Of a stretch of DNA of 64,000 nucleotides, positions 25,145 to 37,995 are shown one piece after another. The translations under genes were made by a program, and so were the position numbers. Source of the stretch: Montifringilla adamsi (Eukaryota; Chordata; Aves; Passeriformes; Passeridae); the NCBI GenBank assembly GCA_017590115.1, contig JAGGNK010012003.1, positions 2,557,041 through 2,621,040 on the forward strand, read 5' to 3'. The stretch's first letter is position 1; every line of letters begins with the position of its first letter. The notes under the pieces are model-generated. The model saw only the letters and a program-made list of their open reading frames with translations, had not been told where the DNA came from and did not search any database.

Positions 25145-25210
25145 AGATCACCCTAACGATGCAAATCCAATTAGCTGAGGGCTGAGCACTCCACTGATGA
25201 AATCCAGGGA
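25145..25210. promoter_or_regulatory. Candidate AT-island element
   Basis: CCTAACGATGCAAATCCAAT and TAGCTGAGG. An octamer-like ATGCAAAT lies beside CAATTAG. Inference only. Confidence 0.28.
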
Positions 25211-25790
25211 TTCAAACTGCTGAGCCAGCAGCAGCTCTGCCCTGATCGATGCCATGGAAATGATCCTGCTGCTTCCTGGGAGCTCATCCCTTTGTGTCCT
25301 CACATTTTATCTGGCAGGACCCCACTGAGCAGATTAAGAAATCCATCCTGGTTTGGGGCTGGCAGGGGACACGGAGGTACCACAGTTCCTGGCTTTACCA
25401 CTGGGAAAAAATGAGGAAAAATTGCTGCTCAGATGGCTCAGATGGGATTACCTAGAGGCAGGGGAGGATTCTCTGAGTCGGATCCACAGTGGAGGTGGGA
25501 AAAATGCTGTTTTGGGGTTGGTGTCACCCAGTCAGGGATCTGTGGAGCTGCAGAGAGGGGACATGAGCTGGGAAAAGCACTGGGAGAGGTCCATGAGCAC
25601 CTCTGAGTCCCACCTTTGATCTCAGCTTCTACAAAGGGCTGTGCCCACCCATTCACCCCCCATGCTGGTGATCCTGACCCCTCTGGATCCATCCCAGCCC
25701 CTCTGGAAGCAGATCCAGAGGCACTCCGTGGGGAATCCCTGCATCCCCCCAAGATCCCTTTCCCCACCCCAAATCCCCATAGGGACCTGC

Positions 25791-25886
25791 TGGATCATGG
25801 AATGGTTTAGGTTGGAAGAGACCTTAAAAAACATCTCTTTCTACTCCTCCTGGACACCTTCAACCCCTCCCACTATCCCAGGTTGG
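25791..25886 (-). mobile_element. CR1 LINE 3'-end fragment
   Basis: ATCATGGAATGGTTTAGGTT then GGAAGAGACCTTAAAAAACA and a CCTGGACACCTTCAACCCC block is the familiar reverse complement of the avian CR1 3' end. The element therefore lies on the minus strand. Confidence 0.95.
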
Positions 25887-26570
25887 ATTTATCCCTGATG
25901 GTTTGTGGCTGAAAACTCCCAGAGGAAAAAGACAGAAAAAACCACATTCAGAAATAAAAATATTTCCTCTTGACATGTTTCCTTGGCTCACAGTGAGCTG
26001 CCTCAATCTTTTGATCTGGAGTTTCTTCCCCCCTGACACATTCTTTGATTGCATTTATTTATTTTTTACCTTAAAAAGCTGGAAATCAACCCAAGCCCTT
26101 TTGATTTTGACTGGAACGGAGACAGAGCACAGATGATGTCTCAGGAAAGTGATTTGTGTTTTTTTTCCTCAACTACTCCGGAACCAGGAAAATGAAAAAG
26201 CCCAAATAAATCTGTTGTTGGCGTAGCTGGGAAGGAGATATTGAGTTTGTGGAGGTCTCTGGCAGGAATGGCCTCGGCTCTGCTCTGCCAAGAGCTGGAG
26301 ATGCCAAAATGCCTCTGGAAAGAAGCTGTGGGGTGCACAGGGGTGGAATCCAGCACACCCAGAACCAGGATGAGCCCTCCAGCATGGAAATTATCCCTTT
26401 GGGGGCACTTGTAAGGATTTCAGGATTTGGTCTCAGCGGGAGGCAGCTCAGGGTCCTGCTCTGTGGGAGAGCCTCCTGCTCCAGCTCATCACATGAAAAC
26501 CTTCTCTGCCCCACAGAAAAACTGGGAATTTGGGCACCTTTACAACTTGGAAGGGTTTGTTTTGTTGTTG

Positions 26571-26591
26571 TTTTTTTTTTTTTTTTTTTTT
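26571..26591 (+). repeat. Poly(T) tract
   Basis: 21 T after GTTGTTG, followed by CCCCC. Confidence 0.9.
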
Positions 26592-28097
26592 CCCCCTGAG
26601 GTCTTTTCTTGGGTGGTTTTAGCTGGTTCCAGGGGCTGGGGTCACCCCAGGTGCTGTGTGTGACACCCACACAAACCAGGTGTAGTGGTTTTGAGATTTC
26701 CTGGGATTTTCTGTGTTTAACGTGTGTTTTTCACAGAGGCTTGTACAGCTTTTTAGTGGTTCGACAAATTGTCAATGACACAGAAGCTTTGCATCACTTC
26801 CATTAATGCCTCCCATGCTCAACCACCACACTGGGCACCCTGGTGAGAACACATGAAAAACACACTGAGGGTGATCTCCATCCCAGCAGAAAGCATTGGA
26901 GATGGGAGAAACACAAAACAGGGATTTCTGCGAGCGGCAGCAACAAATTCAGTGTAATTTCACCAAAACCCTTCATTTCTGAGGTGCTTCCCTGCCACCA
27001 AAGAGGTGGCACATCACTTTGCACACTATGATTTTAAGCAGGGCACAGGCACCCCCTGCACATCCCAAAAAGCAGCTCCTAAACCCTCTGGAAATCAGCT
27101 GGATCACTTCATTAGGGTGCTTTTATAGCTCTCAGGTAGCTGCTTTATTGCTGATTTATTTCCTCTCCACTCTAAGAAGGTTCACAATTGGTTTTCAGTC
27201 ACTGCAGTGCTCACATTTACCAGATCCTCTCACTCTCTGCAGGAGCAGATTTTGGATTTGGGGTTTGTCTTGGAGGTTTTGGCCAGGAGAGAATTCTCCA
27301 CCCACTAGCAAGGAGGCAAAACCTCTCTGGCCCAGCATTCCAGGGCTCTATGACTTCATTATAGTGATTGAAAAGACACAGATGCCCCCCAAACCCCCCT
27401 GAATTGTGCTTTTTGAGGCACTCTGACGACCTGAACTCTTTTCCAGATGGGCTCTGAAGATACCAGAAATGTATTGCTAAAAATGACATTGCTGGGATGT
27501 TTTATTTTTCCCCTTGATCCTGGAAATTGTTTTTTTGTCTGATGGAGCTGCGGGAGGTTTTGTTTCTGAGCTCACTGATGCAGAGATTTCCCTCTAAGCA
27601 GGTTGGCATTTCATTTTCCTTTCCCCCCCTCCTTCCCCAAAAAGGTGTTTCTAGAAGGATAGAGCAGAAGACACAGCCTGGAGGGAAGGTGGCAAACCTG
27701 AGCAGAGACAGGGGAAACTTTGGAAGCCAGGCTGCAAAAAGCTCCCAGCACTGCTGCTGGGGCTGTGTCACACTTCCCAAAGTGCCCGTGGCTGTCATTG
27801 TGCTCGTGTCCAATCTGGGGTGGAAAAATCCAGTTTACTCCCAAATTCTGACCCTCAGGGCCCTCCTTGGGTCTTCCCTGTCCTGCAGGCCCTTTGTGCT
27901 GGCAGATCCAGGATAAATCCAATAAAAGGAGCCAGGACCATCTCCCTGCTCCTGCACCACAGCGCTCAAACACCCTCCAGCCTTCCAGAGATGTGCAATG
28001 GAGGGAGGGATGGACCCAGGCTGGCTGTGGGGACCTCCAGCTGTTTCTCTTCCTTCTTTCCCCTCTCCTTTCCCCCTTTTCCCCCTCTCCCTGCCAG

Positions 28098-28232
28098 CAG
28101 CACGTGATCTACAGCGAGATAACAGCTCCAATTGCTCCAAATTGCTTATTGAGGACTCAGTGGTAAATCAATGATTTTAAATGGGATCGCAGAACAGCAA
28201 TCCCAACAACAGCGGGATAAAAAATACAAATG
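28098..28232. promoter_or_regulatory. Candidate conserved non-coding element
   Basis: CACGTGATCTACAGCGAGAT, CCAATTGCTCCAAATTGCTT, GTAAATCAATGATTTTAAAT and GATAAAAAATACAAATGG. An E-box, CAATTG and TAAATCAATG-type sites are clustered in non-repetitive sequence. Confidence 0.3.
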
Positions 28233-28549
28233 GAGCTGCCTGGCAGGAGGGAGAGGGGAAGGGCTGGGCTGGTTGCACCCAGCTCTGCTGCTGGGTGGGC
28301 TCCAGGGGCTCGGGATCCTCCCAGTCCATTCGGGAATTTGCCGGGTAAAGAGAGGTGAGGTTGCAAAGGGTGGAGCAGGCTCCTTTGTCAGAGGCAGTAA
28401 AATTGGGATCAGCCCTTCAGCATCACCCCTGACACAGGATCCATGGTCCTGGGCATCCAGGTGTGGCACCTGGCTGTCCCTACAGACCTGAGCTTCCTCA
28501 CACAGACGGGGAAACTGAGGCACGGCATCCCTCAGGCTCAAACTGGGCT

Positions 28550-28640
28550 GAACCCCCCCCCCCCCCCCCCCCCCCCCCGGCCGCCCGCCCCGCGGCGGGC
28601 CCCCCCCCCCCCANNNNNNNNNNNNNNNNNGCCCCCCCAG
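28550..28640. other. Assembly gap (17 N) flanked by C-runs
   Basis: Ns occupy 28614-28630. Both sides are C homopolymers with an odd CCGCCCGCCCCGCGGCGGG insert. This looks like an unresolved or mis-assembled GC homopolymer, not genuine sequence. Confidence 0.97.
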
Positions 28641-30149
28641 GGATGCCCGTGGATCTGGGCAGCTCCAGCTCTGCAAGCAAGGTGGAGCCAACCCCTCCAA
28701 ATTCCTGCGTGGAATTCCCCCCATTCCTCCCAGAACAAAGCCACCCAAACCCAGGTGTTATCAGGTCCTTAAATCGCCTTTTTTTTTTGCTTTTAAACAC
28801 TCAGGTTCTCACCGTGAGTTAGTGAGAGCAGAAACGCTGTCACTTAGCAACCTCCCCAGCCTGGAGGATGCAAAGGGAGGTGGGGAGAAGGATTTTGGGC
28901 TTTCTCCTGCTGGAATTTCCAACTCGGCTCAGTGCTGGAATTTCTGCATCTGTGAGATGGAGATGCAGGCGAACAAAAGCCCCATTAGAGGTGGCAGGGA
29001 GTGGATGGATGAGAGCCCTTCCCTTCAGGATCTTCTCTTCCCCTTGATTAATGAATTTCATTTACCACATTAACAACTTTACCTTCATCTGCGTGGTCCA
29101 GGCTGCAAATGGCCCTGGCTCAGCCTTGGATAGATTGAGATGTGAGGGACAGAGGGATGGACAGAGGGATAGACAAATGGGCTTTGCCCCAGAAAACAAA
29201 ATCAGTTTGGGGTGCATCCCTCGTGGCGCCTTCCATGGATGAGGTGAAAGGGCAGCAGCAAAATCCCAGGACAAGTTTTTTGTTCCTGCCACCCAAATCT
29301 GGAGCATTTCCATCCACCCAGGCTGTTTTATTTCAAAATGACTGCAGGAGGGACGTGTCAAAGGCCATGGGCAGCTGCTGGGGAAGGTCGTGGTATTTCT
29401 GGGGCCATGTGGGTGAATTTGAATTTTCTGCAAGATGGGATAAAAAAATAGGGGATAAAAAACATTTATAGAGTCTTGCATGGATACAGAGTAGGTTTAG
29501 GGTGGGTTTCACCCGAGGGAAGAGAAGCTGGATGAAGTTGAATACCCTGGGATCTGGGATCAAGGGGTTCAGGAATGTCCCCAGGAGTCCCAACCTGGGC
29601 TGTCACTGCAGCCCCTGCTGGGGACACTTTGGTTTTGTCACATCCCTCCTGCCCAGCACCCCCGGGTGACCCTGCAGCACTGGGACATGAGGCGCCACTG
29701 GAGGTGCCACCACCCTGAGCAGCCCAGGAGCACCAGAAGCGATGGAGCAGAGCGAGGATGGTGCCTCAGCCAGGAGCAGGGACAGCAGGGATCCCCTGGA
29801 TGGAGGGAAGATCCAGGGCAGCAGAAATGATGCAGAAATCTCCCCATTTTCAGGGTGCAGGACAAGCAGGGAGCACTGCAGGCCACGGTGAGGATCCCCA
29901 TCATTTCTCCTCTCCCTGCTGTGGTCCCCTGTGGGTTTTGGTAAATCCCACTCAGATTTGCCCCAGGTATCTAAAACACAGCCCCGGGCTGCTCTAATAA
30001 ATCCCTGTGGACACCAGCGGTGCTTCCAGCTGGATTTGCGTGGCATGCTGGAATTTTGCTCACTGGATAGAAAAAGGGATGGAAACAGTGTTCTGCAGCT
30101 GCTGCAGAGCCTTCCCAAGAATTCACGGGCGGTGATTTTGGAGGCAGGG

Positions 30150-30362
30150 CTCGCCCATCGCACACAATGCGCAATTAGCTCCATTTAAAGCGCTCGCTGC
30201 GGGGCTGGAATCGGCGATTTGGCTCCACCTCGCTCGCAGAGCGCTTTAAACTCGTGCTGAACTTTAAACAGCGTCCTTTAGCCAGGCGGATTTGGGATTA
30301 AGCTCACGCCCAAGCCTGGCTCTTGTTCTGCGCCTAATTTAAAACCGAGCTCGGTTCCAGGC
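30150..30362. promoter_or_regulatory. Candidate CpG-retaining enhancer-like element
   Basis: ATGCGCAATTAGCTCCATTT, AAAGCGCTCGCTGCGGGG, GAGCGCTTTAAACTCGTGC, GAACTTTAAACAGCG and GCGCCTAATTTAAAACCGAG. Homeodomain-type cores alternate with many CpGs over 200 bp without repeats, unlike the flanks. Confidence 0.35.
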
Positions 30363-31299
30363 TGGCGGAAAGCGCGGAGTTCTCGGCATGTGCAGCATCA
30401 CCGCTTGATTTGCAGCTTTCCTCACCTCCAGGGAGGCTTTTCCTCCTAAAAACCTGGATGGAAGGGGTGGCAAAAATCAGAGAGCACCCTCGCCGATCCA
30501 GGAGGAGCTGCACCCACAGCAAATTCAGCTCCCAGGAGGAAAAACCTGGGATGGGAGGGTTTAAGGATGGGAGGGTTTAAGGACCAGTTCCTGCCCAGGC
30601 TGGGGGTTTTGCTGGTGCTCCTTGCTGGTGTCAGAGCTGGATGAATCCCTGGAAAACCCCGCTGTGCCAACCCTGGAGCTGCCACCCGTGGTGGGGACAA
30701 ACCGAGCCAAGCATCTCCTCACTTTGCTGTAAATACTCAGAGATAGCAGCCGTGAAAGCACCTCAGAGAGAAGGCAGCAGCAAAATTACATCAAGCCTAG
30801 GGGCTTAAACTGATTGAAGGATACATTTTCCAAGCTGATCCAGCTAATGCAGCAGCAAAGTCCCCTGCACTGAGCAGCTGCTGGAATTTGATCTTTTTTT
30901 TTTGCCCTTCTAAATGGCCAGACAGCTGGGACACCCCACCCGAATATTTTGGGAATGCTTTCAGAAGAAGTACAGAGATGAGGGTCTGCGTTAGCCAGAG
31001 GCAAAAATCTCTGAGATTTTCAATGCAAATAATTGCTGGGAAAAGAGAAAAAAAATCGGGATAGTGTTAATCCTGGTGTGGTGCTGCTGCCTTCTGGTCC
31101 TTTTGGGGGCTTCTGCATCAGGCTGTGAAAGGGGAGAGGGTTGACAGCAAGGGCACGCTCCAGTTTCTGTGTTCTTTAAAAACCAGGTGTCTGCACTCCT
31201 CCCCTCCCTAAATTTCCATCCTTTCCGCCTTCTTCCTGCCCCTCCCCTGGGCACGCAGGGGCTCAGCCCGGCGGGACCTGGGTTTGACAGCCGAGACGA

Positions 31300-31460
31300 G
31301 CCGGGGTTGATGGGCTCCGAGCCCTGGCACGTCTAATTAAGATCAATGACCGTGACGCTGATGTGGGCGACTCTTCCCCCGCAGCCCGGCGGGCGCTGGG
31401 GGCGAGGAGCCCTGACCTGGCCCGGGGTGACACCGGGGATCGATCGCGGCCAGCAGCGAA
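31300..31460. promoter_or_regulatory. Candidate CpG-rich element
   Basis: ACGTCTAATTAAGATCAATG followed by ACCGTGACGCTGATG and a CpG-rich stretch to GATCGATCGCGGCCAGC. It could be a regulatory CpG cluster. No transcript evidence. Confidence 0.3.
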
Positions 31461-32370
31461 GGGACAGCGGGGAGAGCAGGGAGGGAGGGAGGGGTGGCTC
31501 GGCTCTACAGCAGGAATTTCCCCCGGGAAAGATCAGTAAATGTGCCAAAAACGTCCTGAAGCCTCTTCCATCACCGCCTCTGCTTTCTCTGCGGTGTCAG
31601 AGGGGGGATTTTGACCCCAAACATGAGGGCCAAAATCTGGAGTGATTCCTGTAGTAACCCCCAAACCTTCTCAGCTCTCCAGCCATAGAAATCTGGGATT
31701 AAACACCCACTTCTCCCCTGTGAGAGATGAGGGGGAGGGATGCAGCCTCTCATCCCATGTCTGATGGACCTGAGCCCCTCCTTCTCCCCCATCCTCCACA
31801 AGGATGAAGCAGGAGGGTGTGTGAGCTCCTGTGTGCTCCAGGAGATAGCTTTGGGGAGAAAAACCCACCTATGTGCTTGTCCTGACCCATCCCCAGCACC
31901 CCTCATTGCTCCTGCTGGCACAAGGGAAGGGGAGGCAAGAAGAGGGCAGGATCAAAGGGCACAATGAGCAATTTTGGCTGTAAAGGGCAATTCCAAACAG
32001 CATCATCCCATGGTGTCACCTTTGGAGAGGAGAAAGCGGCTGGGGAAGGAGCACCAGGACCTGACCAACCAACACAGCCATGGCAAAATGCTGATGAAAG
32101 CTGATTTCAATTCGATGGAAGCCAGGAAGAATTATGCCAGAATGTAATCATTAGTGTGATTGGATGGTGTTTGAAAAATGAAAAGGCAAAGCAGAGGCTA
32201 CAAGCAGGAAAGGTGTTGGAGGCAGGAGAGCCTTTGAAGCTGTTCCCAGAGGGATGTGCCTGGATTCCTGCGCTGAGGATGAGCCTCTCCCCTTCCCGGA
32301 GCCAAAGCCTGGCCACTCACACTCCATTGATCGAGTGGGAATTACTGGCCCAGCTCCTATTCCGAAGGGA

Positions 32371-32425
32371 TTTCCCTTCCCTTCCCTTCCCTTCCCTTCC
32401 CTTCCCTTCCCTTCCCTTCCCTTCC
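32371..32425 (+). repeat. (TTCCC)n microsatellite
   Basis: About eleven CTTCC/TTCCC units, the same motif as 2099-2150. Confidence 0.95.
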
Positions 32426-32701
32426 TCCTGCCAGCAGGGCACACACGTGTTTCCCCTGAAGGGGAATCTGTTTTCAAAGTGAATCCTAAATCAGCGAGCT
32501 GGCGGCAGCCCTGGCTGGTTCCCTTCGTGCTCTCTCCATTATTGATGTTATTTTACCCCCAACATTCCCAGCTGCTGCTGCTGCTCCCCCCTGCAATTCC
32601 CCAAATCACACAACAGGCATCGAGCTCGTTCTTCAAACACCAGTCCCGGGCTGGGGCTGCCTCTCTGCTGCAGGAACCTTCCCCAAGGATGGGAGCCCAG
32701 G

Positions 32702-32751
32702 CAGGAGAAGAAGGAGAAGAAGGAGAAGGAGAAGGAGAAGGAGGAGAAGCT
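32702..32751 (+). repeat. (GGAGAA)n purine repeat
   Basis: AGGAGAAGAAGGAGAAGAAG continuing as GGAGAAGGAGAAGG units; pure purine on the plus strand. Confidence 0.92.
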
Positions 32752-33194
32752 GCAGCTTTGCCCTTGAGACCGTGAGCATCGCTTTGGGATGGAGCAAAGC
32801 TGGGATGGGGTGTGACACCTCAGACTGCTTTGGATTAACATCCCTGAGCTCCTTTGGTGCAGATCTAAGAGAGGAAATGATGCCCAGCAGCTCTCACATT
32901 CCCCAAAATGCCACCTTGCCCGTGGCTGAAGGTTCCACAATCATCCCAAAGTAAATCACTCCTTTTTTTGCTGCCTTTCAGCAGTGACAGTGACAGTGGG
33001 GTAATTTCCCACTGCAGGATGGGACAACCCCAGGCTGCAGCTGAGATCCCAGCTGTGCTCAGGGCTGATCTGTGCCCTGCTCACCTTTTCCAGGGAGTGA
33101 CAGATGGACTGAGGGGTTGGTGTGTTTCTGGAGAAGGGCAGGAAGCAGAAACAGGGATAGATTGTGGTGCTTTTCCTCATGGGAGCATTGGCAC

Positions 33195-33490
33195 CGTGGG
33201 CATGGAATTATGGGGTCATTTAGGTTGGAAAAGCCCTCCAAGGTCATTGAGTTCAATGTTAGCACTGCCAAGGCCACCACCAACATGTCCCCAAGTGCTA
33301 CATCCACACTGCTTTGAAATCCCTGCAGGGATGGTGACTCCACCACTGCTCTGGGCAGCGGTGCCAGAGCTTGACAACCCATTTATGAAGATTTTTTCCA
33401 TAATGTCCAACCTAATCCTCCCCTGGAGCAACTTGAGGCCATTTCCTCTTGTTACCTGGGAGAAAAGACTGATCCCCACCTGTCCTCCCT
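33195..33490 (-). mobile_element. CR1 LINE fragment (3' region)
   Basis: Roughly 300 bp of unmistakable CR1 in reverse orientation: TTTAGGTTGGAAAAGCCCTC, AACATGTCCCCAAGTGCTAC, GATGGTGACTCCACCACTGC, TGTCCAACCTAATCCTCCCC and TGAGGCCATTTCCTCTTGTT. It is truncated, with no intact reverse-transcriptase frame. Confidence 0.97.
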
Positions 33491-35034
33491 GTGTCCCCAT
33501 CAAAGGCCAGGACTGAGGTCAGCTGAAAACAAAAAGAGCCTCCCTGCCCTGTTTGGGATGATAAACTCAGCACAGCCTGAGCTGTCAGGGCTCCAGACTG
33601 AAGTGGAGAGAGGAAGATCCTGAAGCCTTCCCTGGATCTGTCACAAGGCAGGAGTCTGGCTGCCAGGCAGTGATCACACAGCAGTTTGTCCCCTCACATC
33701 TGTCCCTGCACACAGCTGAGGGTGCTGACCCCACACCCCATTTCCACCTTGCCCAAGTCTCATCCCAGAGAAATTGAAAAAGAAATGGGGAAAACCTCCC
33801 CAAGCCTCACCAGCCCATTCAGGAAGGATAGACTTTGGCTGAAAGTGACTGTTCCTTTGGAAACTTCCTGCTTCTGAAGGAGAAACACAAACAAAACCCC
33901 TCTTTCTTTGAGGAAAATAAAGGAAAAAAGCCAAGGAACCCAAGCCCAGAGCAGAGGGAAAGCTGGAATGGGAGCAGACACCGTCCCCCACCACGGCTGC
34001 AGTGACCACTGACAAATCCTTTCAGGTCAGTGCAGAACAACACAGGCTCTTCTCAGAGCTGCAATACACTGATTAATTTGGGTGTTTCTAATTAGGGAAG
34101 CACAACCAGGCTCAGTGCTGTGGGGCTGAGCTTGGGGACAGCAGTGTGACCTTGTCCCTGCCCACATGTGTGTCCACAAGGTCCTGGCACATGGGTGCCT
34201 TGGCTGCTGCTGCTGTTTTGGGGTTGAAGTGGAGAAGCAGCTTTTGCTGCCCATGTGCTCAGGTGCTCAGGTGGGGCTGTTTTGGAGCTCAAGGATGGCC
34301 CCCATGGGTGAGTGAAGAGGTGCCTTTATCCTCTAGAAGAGCAGTGACAGCAAAACTCATGGCCAGGAGGGATGGCCAGAGGTGTTTTCCCCCTTTGCCA
34401 GCACAGCCAGGGGTGATGGGACAGGACCAGATGGGGCAGGGCCAACACCTCTGGGAGGAGAGCAGGACACAGCAGCTGAGGTGGCATCCCAAGGGACAGG
34501 GAGGGGGATTCCCTGGCCAGTGCTGGCAGAGGAGGGTGATGAAGGCCTGAAGACCCCACAGGACCCCTCATCACCACCTCTTGCTGGGTTCCAGCCATCT
34601 CAGGATGGTTCAGGTGGTGCAAGGAGAGGGAAGAAGAGATTGTCAGCACCTGGAGATGCTGGGATGGTGTCCAAGCTTTTGCAGCCCATCTCCTCCTGCA
34701 GCTGAGCATGGAAACTCTGGATTTGGCAAGCAGGAGGCTTTTCCCTCCAGGATAACCCTGGTGCAACACTGTCCCCACGGAGGGGTGGGGACAGAGCCTG
34801 GAAACCCCACCAGGACTCACGGACTGAGGGTGCTGTGCTCCCAAATTCACCCAGCTCCCACTGATCCCTTAGGGTCTTAGCTGTTATATTTTTCATATAT
34901 TTGTAATCCTGCAGTTTTTTAGTGCATAACTCTAAACTCCATATACAGTGTTCACTGCTCTTCTCCTGTTTTGGTCAGACACAAAAATTCCTCTCCAGGC
35001 CTGGGAATCAAGGACACCTCACTGCCTCAGGCCC

Positions 35035-35175
35035 TGAGAAATGTAAACAAAAGTGAATTGGGAGAGCAAACTTGGGGTAAATGACTTCATTACCTGAAGC
35101 TGTAATTGGAAGATTAACCCCCAATATGCAAATGGACCAAAATTATAAAAGCGTAAAAACCTGTGGCCCCACATC
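35035..35175. promoter_or_regulatory. Candidate conserved non-coding element
   Basis: TGACTTCATTACCTGAAGCT, GTAATTGGAAGATTAACCCC, AATATGCAAATGGACCAAAA and TTATAAAAGCG. An octamer-type ATGCAAAT lies near TAATTG in unique sequence. Confidence 0.32.
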
Positions 35176-35803
35176 CATTTTGGGCACAGCCCCTGGGGGA
35201 CTTCATCTGCCCTAAATGTACCTGAAGGCCGTTCAATAAATATAAATAAACTGCTTTTTATTCCCTTAATTCTGTCTGCCCTCTGTTTTTAGGTGGCCCC
35301 ACCATCCCATGGGGGATTCCCTTAAGCTTGCTAAAATCCACTGCAGGGCACTCTGGGGAGCAGGAAAAGAGTCCAGGAATGTCCACCCAGGTGAGCTGGG
35401 ATGCAGGGACAGCCCATGGAAAGCTCTGGGTGGATCGCACCCAGCCCAGCACAGGGAAGAGCGGCAGCCAGAGGCAGAGAACTCCATAATCCATCAGGCA
35501 GGCTCTGCAGCAAGACTTTAATAGACTTATCTTCCCCACAATAATGTGTTTTATTTTTCCAGTGCCCATTCATTATTCACACACTCATTCCCCCTGGATT
35601 ACAAGTGCAGCAGGAGCTGCAGGCTCCTGCCTCCTTCTCACCACTCCAGCTCTGGTACCGATTTATTTTTACAGCATTGGCACCTGCAAAGGGGATTTTG
35701 TTTAATCCCAGCCCAATAATATGGCTCAGTGGAGATGTCAGGGGCAAGATGCTCATCCCCTTCCAAAATCCCTCAGAAAAAGACCAGATGGAGCATCCTG
35801 CAA

Positions 35804-36013
35804 GGGATGGTTTGGGATCCTCCATCCACCTCCTGCATGGGATGATTTGGGATTCTCCATCCACCTCCTGCATAGGATGGTTTGTGATCCTCCATCCACC
35901 TCCTGCATGGGATGATTTGGGATTCTCCATTCACCTGCTGCATGGGATGGTTTGGGATCCTCCATCCACCTCCTGCATGGGATGGTTTAGAAACTCAGTC
36001 CACCTCCACCAGG
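35804..36013 (+). repeat. 35-bp minisatellite, about six copies
   Basis: Units start at 35804, 35839, 35874, 35909, 35944 and 35979, exactly 35 bp apart. The consensus runs GGGATGGTTTGGGATCCTCC then ATCCACCTCCTGCAT. Alternate units carry GATGATTT/GATTCTCC variants, so a 70-bp higher-order pattern may exist. Confidence 0.95.
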
Positions 36014-37951
36014 ATGGGTGAATGCTGTGGCTGCAGCATCCATGGAGTTTGCTGGTGGAAAAGCGAGGGATGTATCGTGCATCAACACTTCTGCTTCATT
36101 CCAGGTTTATAAAGGAGTTTAAAATGCTCTCCAAATCCACCTCCTGGTCAGCCACTGGACCAGAACTTCCCAAAACACTCTGGCTGTGCTGAGCTGCAGT
36201 GTCCATGGATATTTTTAAATTTCTCAGACCTGGGATGACCCTGGAACGGGGGGAAGGAGCACAAAGTAGCTGCTCATTAGTCAGGGACATCTGGGAAGCA
36301 GACGAGTGCTGGTGTAGCAGGAGGAGCAACATCTGCTCAGAGGCATGGAGATCTGCACCTTGGCAGTCACATTTCCAGCATTTCCAGCATTCCCAGCATT
36401 TCCAGCTCCTTGGGATGTCAAAGGGAAGGGAGGTGCCTTGCCGTGGGCTGTGGCAAAGCCAGCACTCCCCAGTGGTGGCACACCCAGCACGGGTCACACG
36501 GAGCCCCTACGCTGTCACACCCTGACACCAAACCCCCAAACACTCTGCAGGTGGTTTTGAGCTGGATCCTGGCTGGTTTTGGTGTTCTGGTGCCTTGTGG
36601 AGGAGGATGATTTAATTTCCTTCCTTCCCTTGCCTGGGTCCTTCCCAGCAGAGGAAGCAAGGGCTCCTTTTTGCAGCACCAACAGCTTCTGTGAGCTGTG
36701 AAGTGCTGGGAAAGGGAGAGACTCTCCTGGTTTCTCCTTCTGGAGTTCTGGGAGCTGCAGGCTGAGCTCAGGGCTGGATCCTCAGGGAGCAGAGGGGAGC
36801 TCAGCACCTTCATCCCAACCAGATCCCTTCTCCCAAATCCCACCTTGCAGCCCAGCCAGCAAGGATGGGCTGAGGGAACAAAGTCCCCAAGCACTCAGGC
36901 AGAGTTTTCCTTGCAGCTTCTTTGTCACACGGGCCAGAGCAGCCCCTAAAAATTCTCCTCCCAGACACCAAAGATCAATCCTGATCCCTCACCTTCCCAC
37001 TGAGTGCCCTGTACCTGCAGGACACCCCAGCCCAAATCCTTGTCCCCAGCACAGCCTGGCCAAGGTGACACTGGCTCAGCTGCCCCCAAGGTCCTGCCCT
37101 GTCCTGTTCCCAACCCTCATCCACTGCTGGATTTTCTCTTCCCACCTTTTATATTCCAACTCCGGAGCTGTGTCTTGCTCCCAGCTCAGATGTCCCCACC
37201 CAGCACAGGTCCCTGTCCCTGTGTCACTCCCCCTGCAAGGAGTTATTCCCACCTGGAATTCCTTTCCTCCACCTTTAGCCAGTGCTTTATTCTCCCTACA
37301 TCCCTATGCTCTCCCTGCCTCCCATGGGAGTCCTAAAAAAAGGCATCAGGCACACTAAAAAGGGAGAGAAAACATTGATTTTCTGTTCTAGTTTGTTCCA
37401 GAGCTGAGATGGATCTGGATCTCAGGATCCCTCCTCCAGCTCCAGCTGGCTCCTGCTTTCCCTGTAGAATGGTGACAAAGGATGGACATGATTCCACCTT
37501 GTAAAGACATTTTTATTTGATTTTTTCCCTGAAGATGACAGGTGCCAAACTGTCCATGAGCAGAGACATTGGTGCATCCCAGGGAAGGGATTAACTGGTT
37601 TTTGAGCCCTCAAAATAGAGCTGCTTCCAATCCCTGAATGCACCAAGCTCTGCACCCCACAGAGGGAAGGAAAAAAAAGGAATTATCCCATAGCTAAAGC
37701 CCATGTAAATTCCCAGGGTGAAATCCCAAGGCAGAGGGATTTCTCCCACTGGTGGTGCTCATCAGCTGCTTCCTGGGCTGGGTTTGCTGCAGGAGCTTTT
37801 CCTGTGACTCCAGGACAGGTCATTCCTACTGGGGCAGCTTTCCAGAAGTGCCCCAAGATTCCTGGAGGGAGGGATCCCTGCATTCTGCTGAGGGCTGGAG
37901 ACCAGTGCCAGGATGGATGTGCTGAGCTCTAAAGAAACAAACAACAAAAAA

Positions 37952-37959
37952 CCCCCCCC

Positions 37960-37993
<34 letters not shown>
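37952..37993 (+). repeat. C-run followed by 33-base poly(A)
   Basis: Nine C then 33 A after AACAAACAACAAAAA. It may be a retroposon tail; no body was identified. Confidence 0.9.

Positions 37994-37995
<2 letters not shown>

Larger units (their letters stand above)
20296..28613. other. Intergenic region downstream of TMEM132E, part 1
   Basis: No exon-like frame, family motif or RNA gene is recognised. The region contains AT microsatellites (20663-20698, 21531-21553), long A or T runs, two CR1 fragments and several AT-rich islands listed separately. The remainder looks like GC-rich unique intergenic DNA. Confidence 0.7.
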
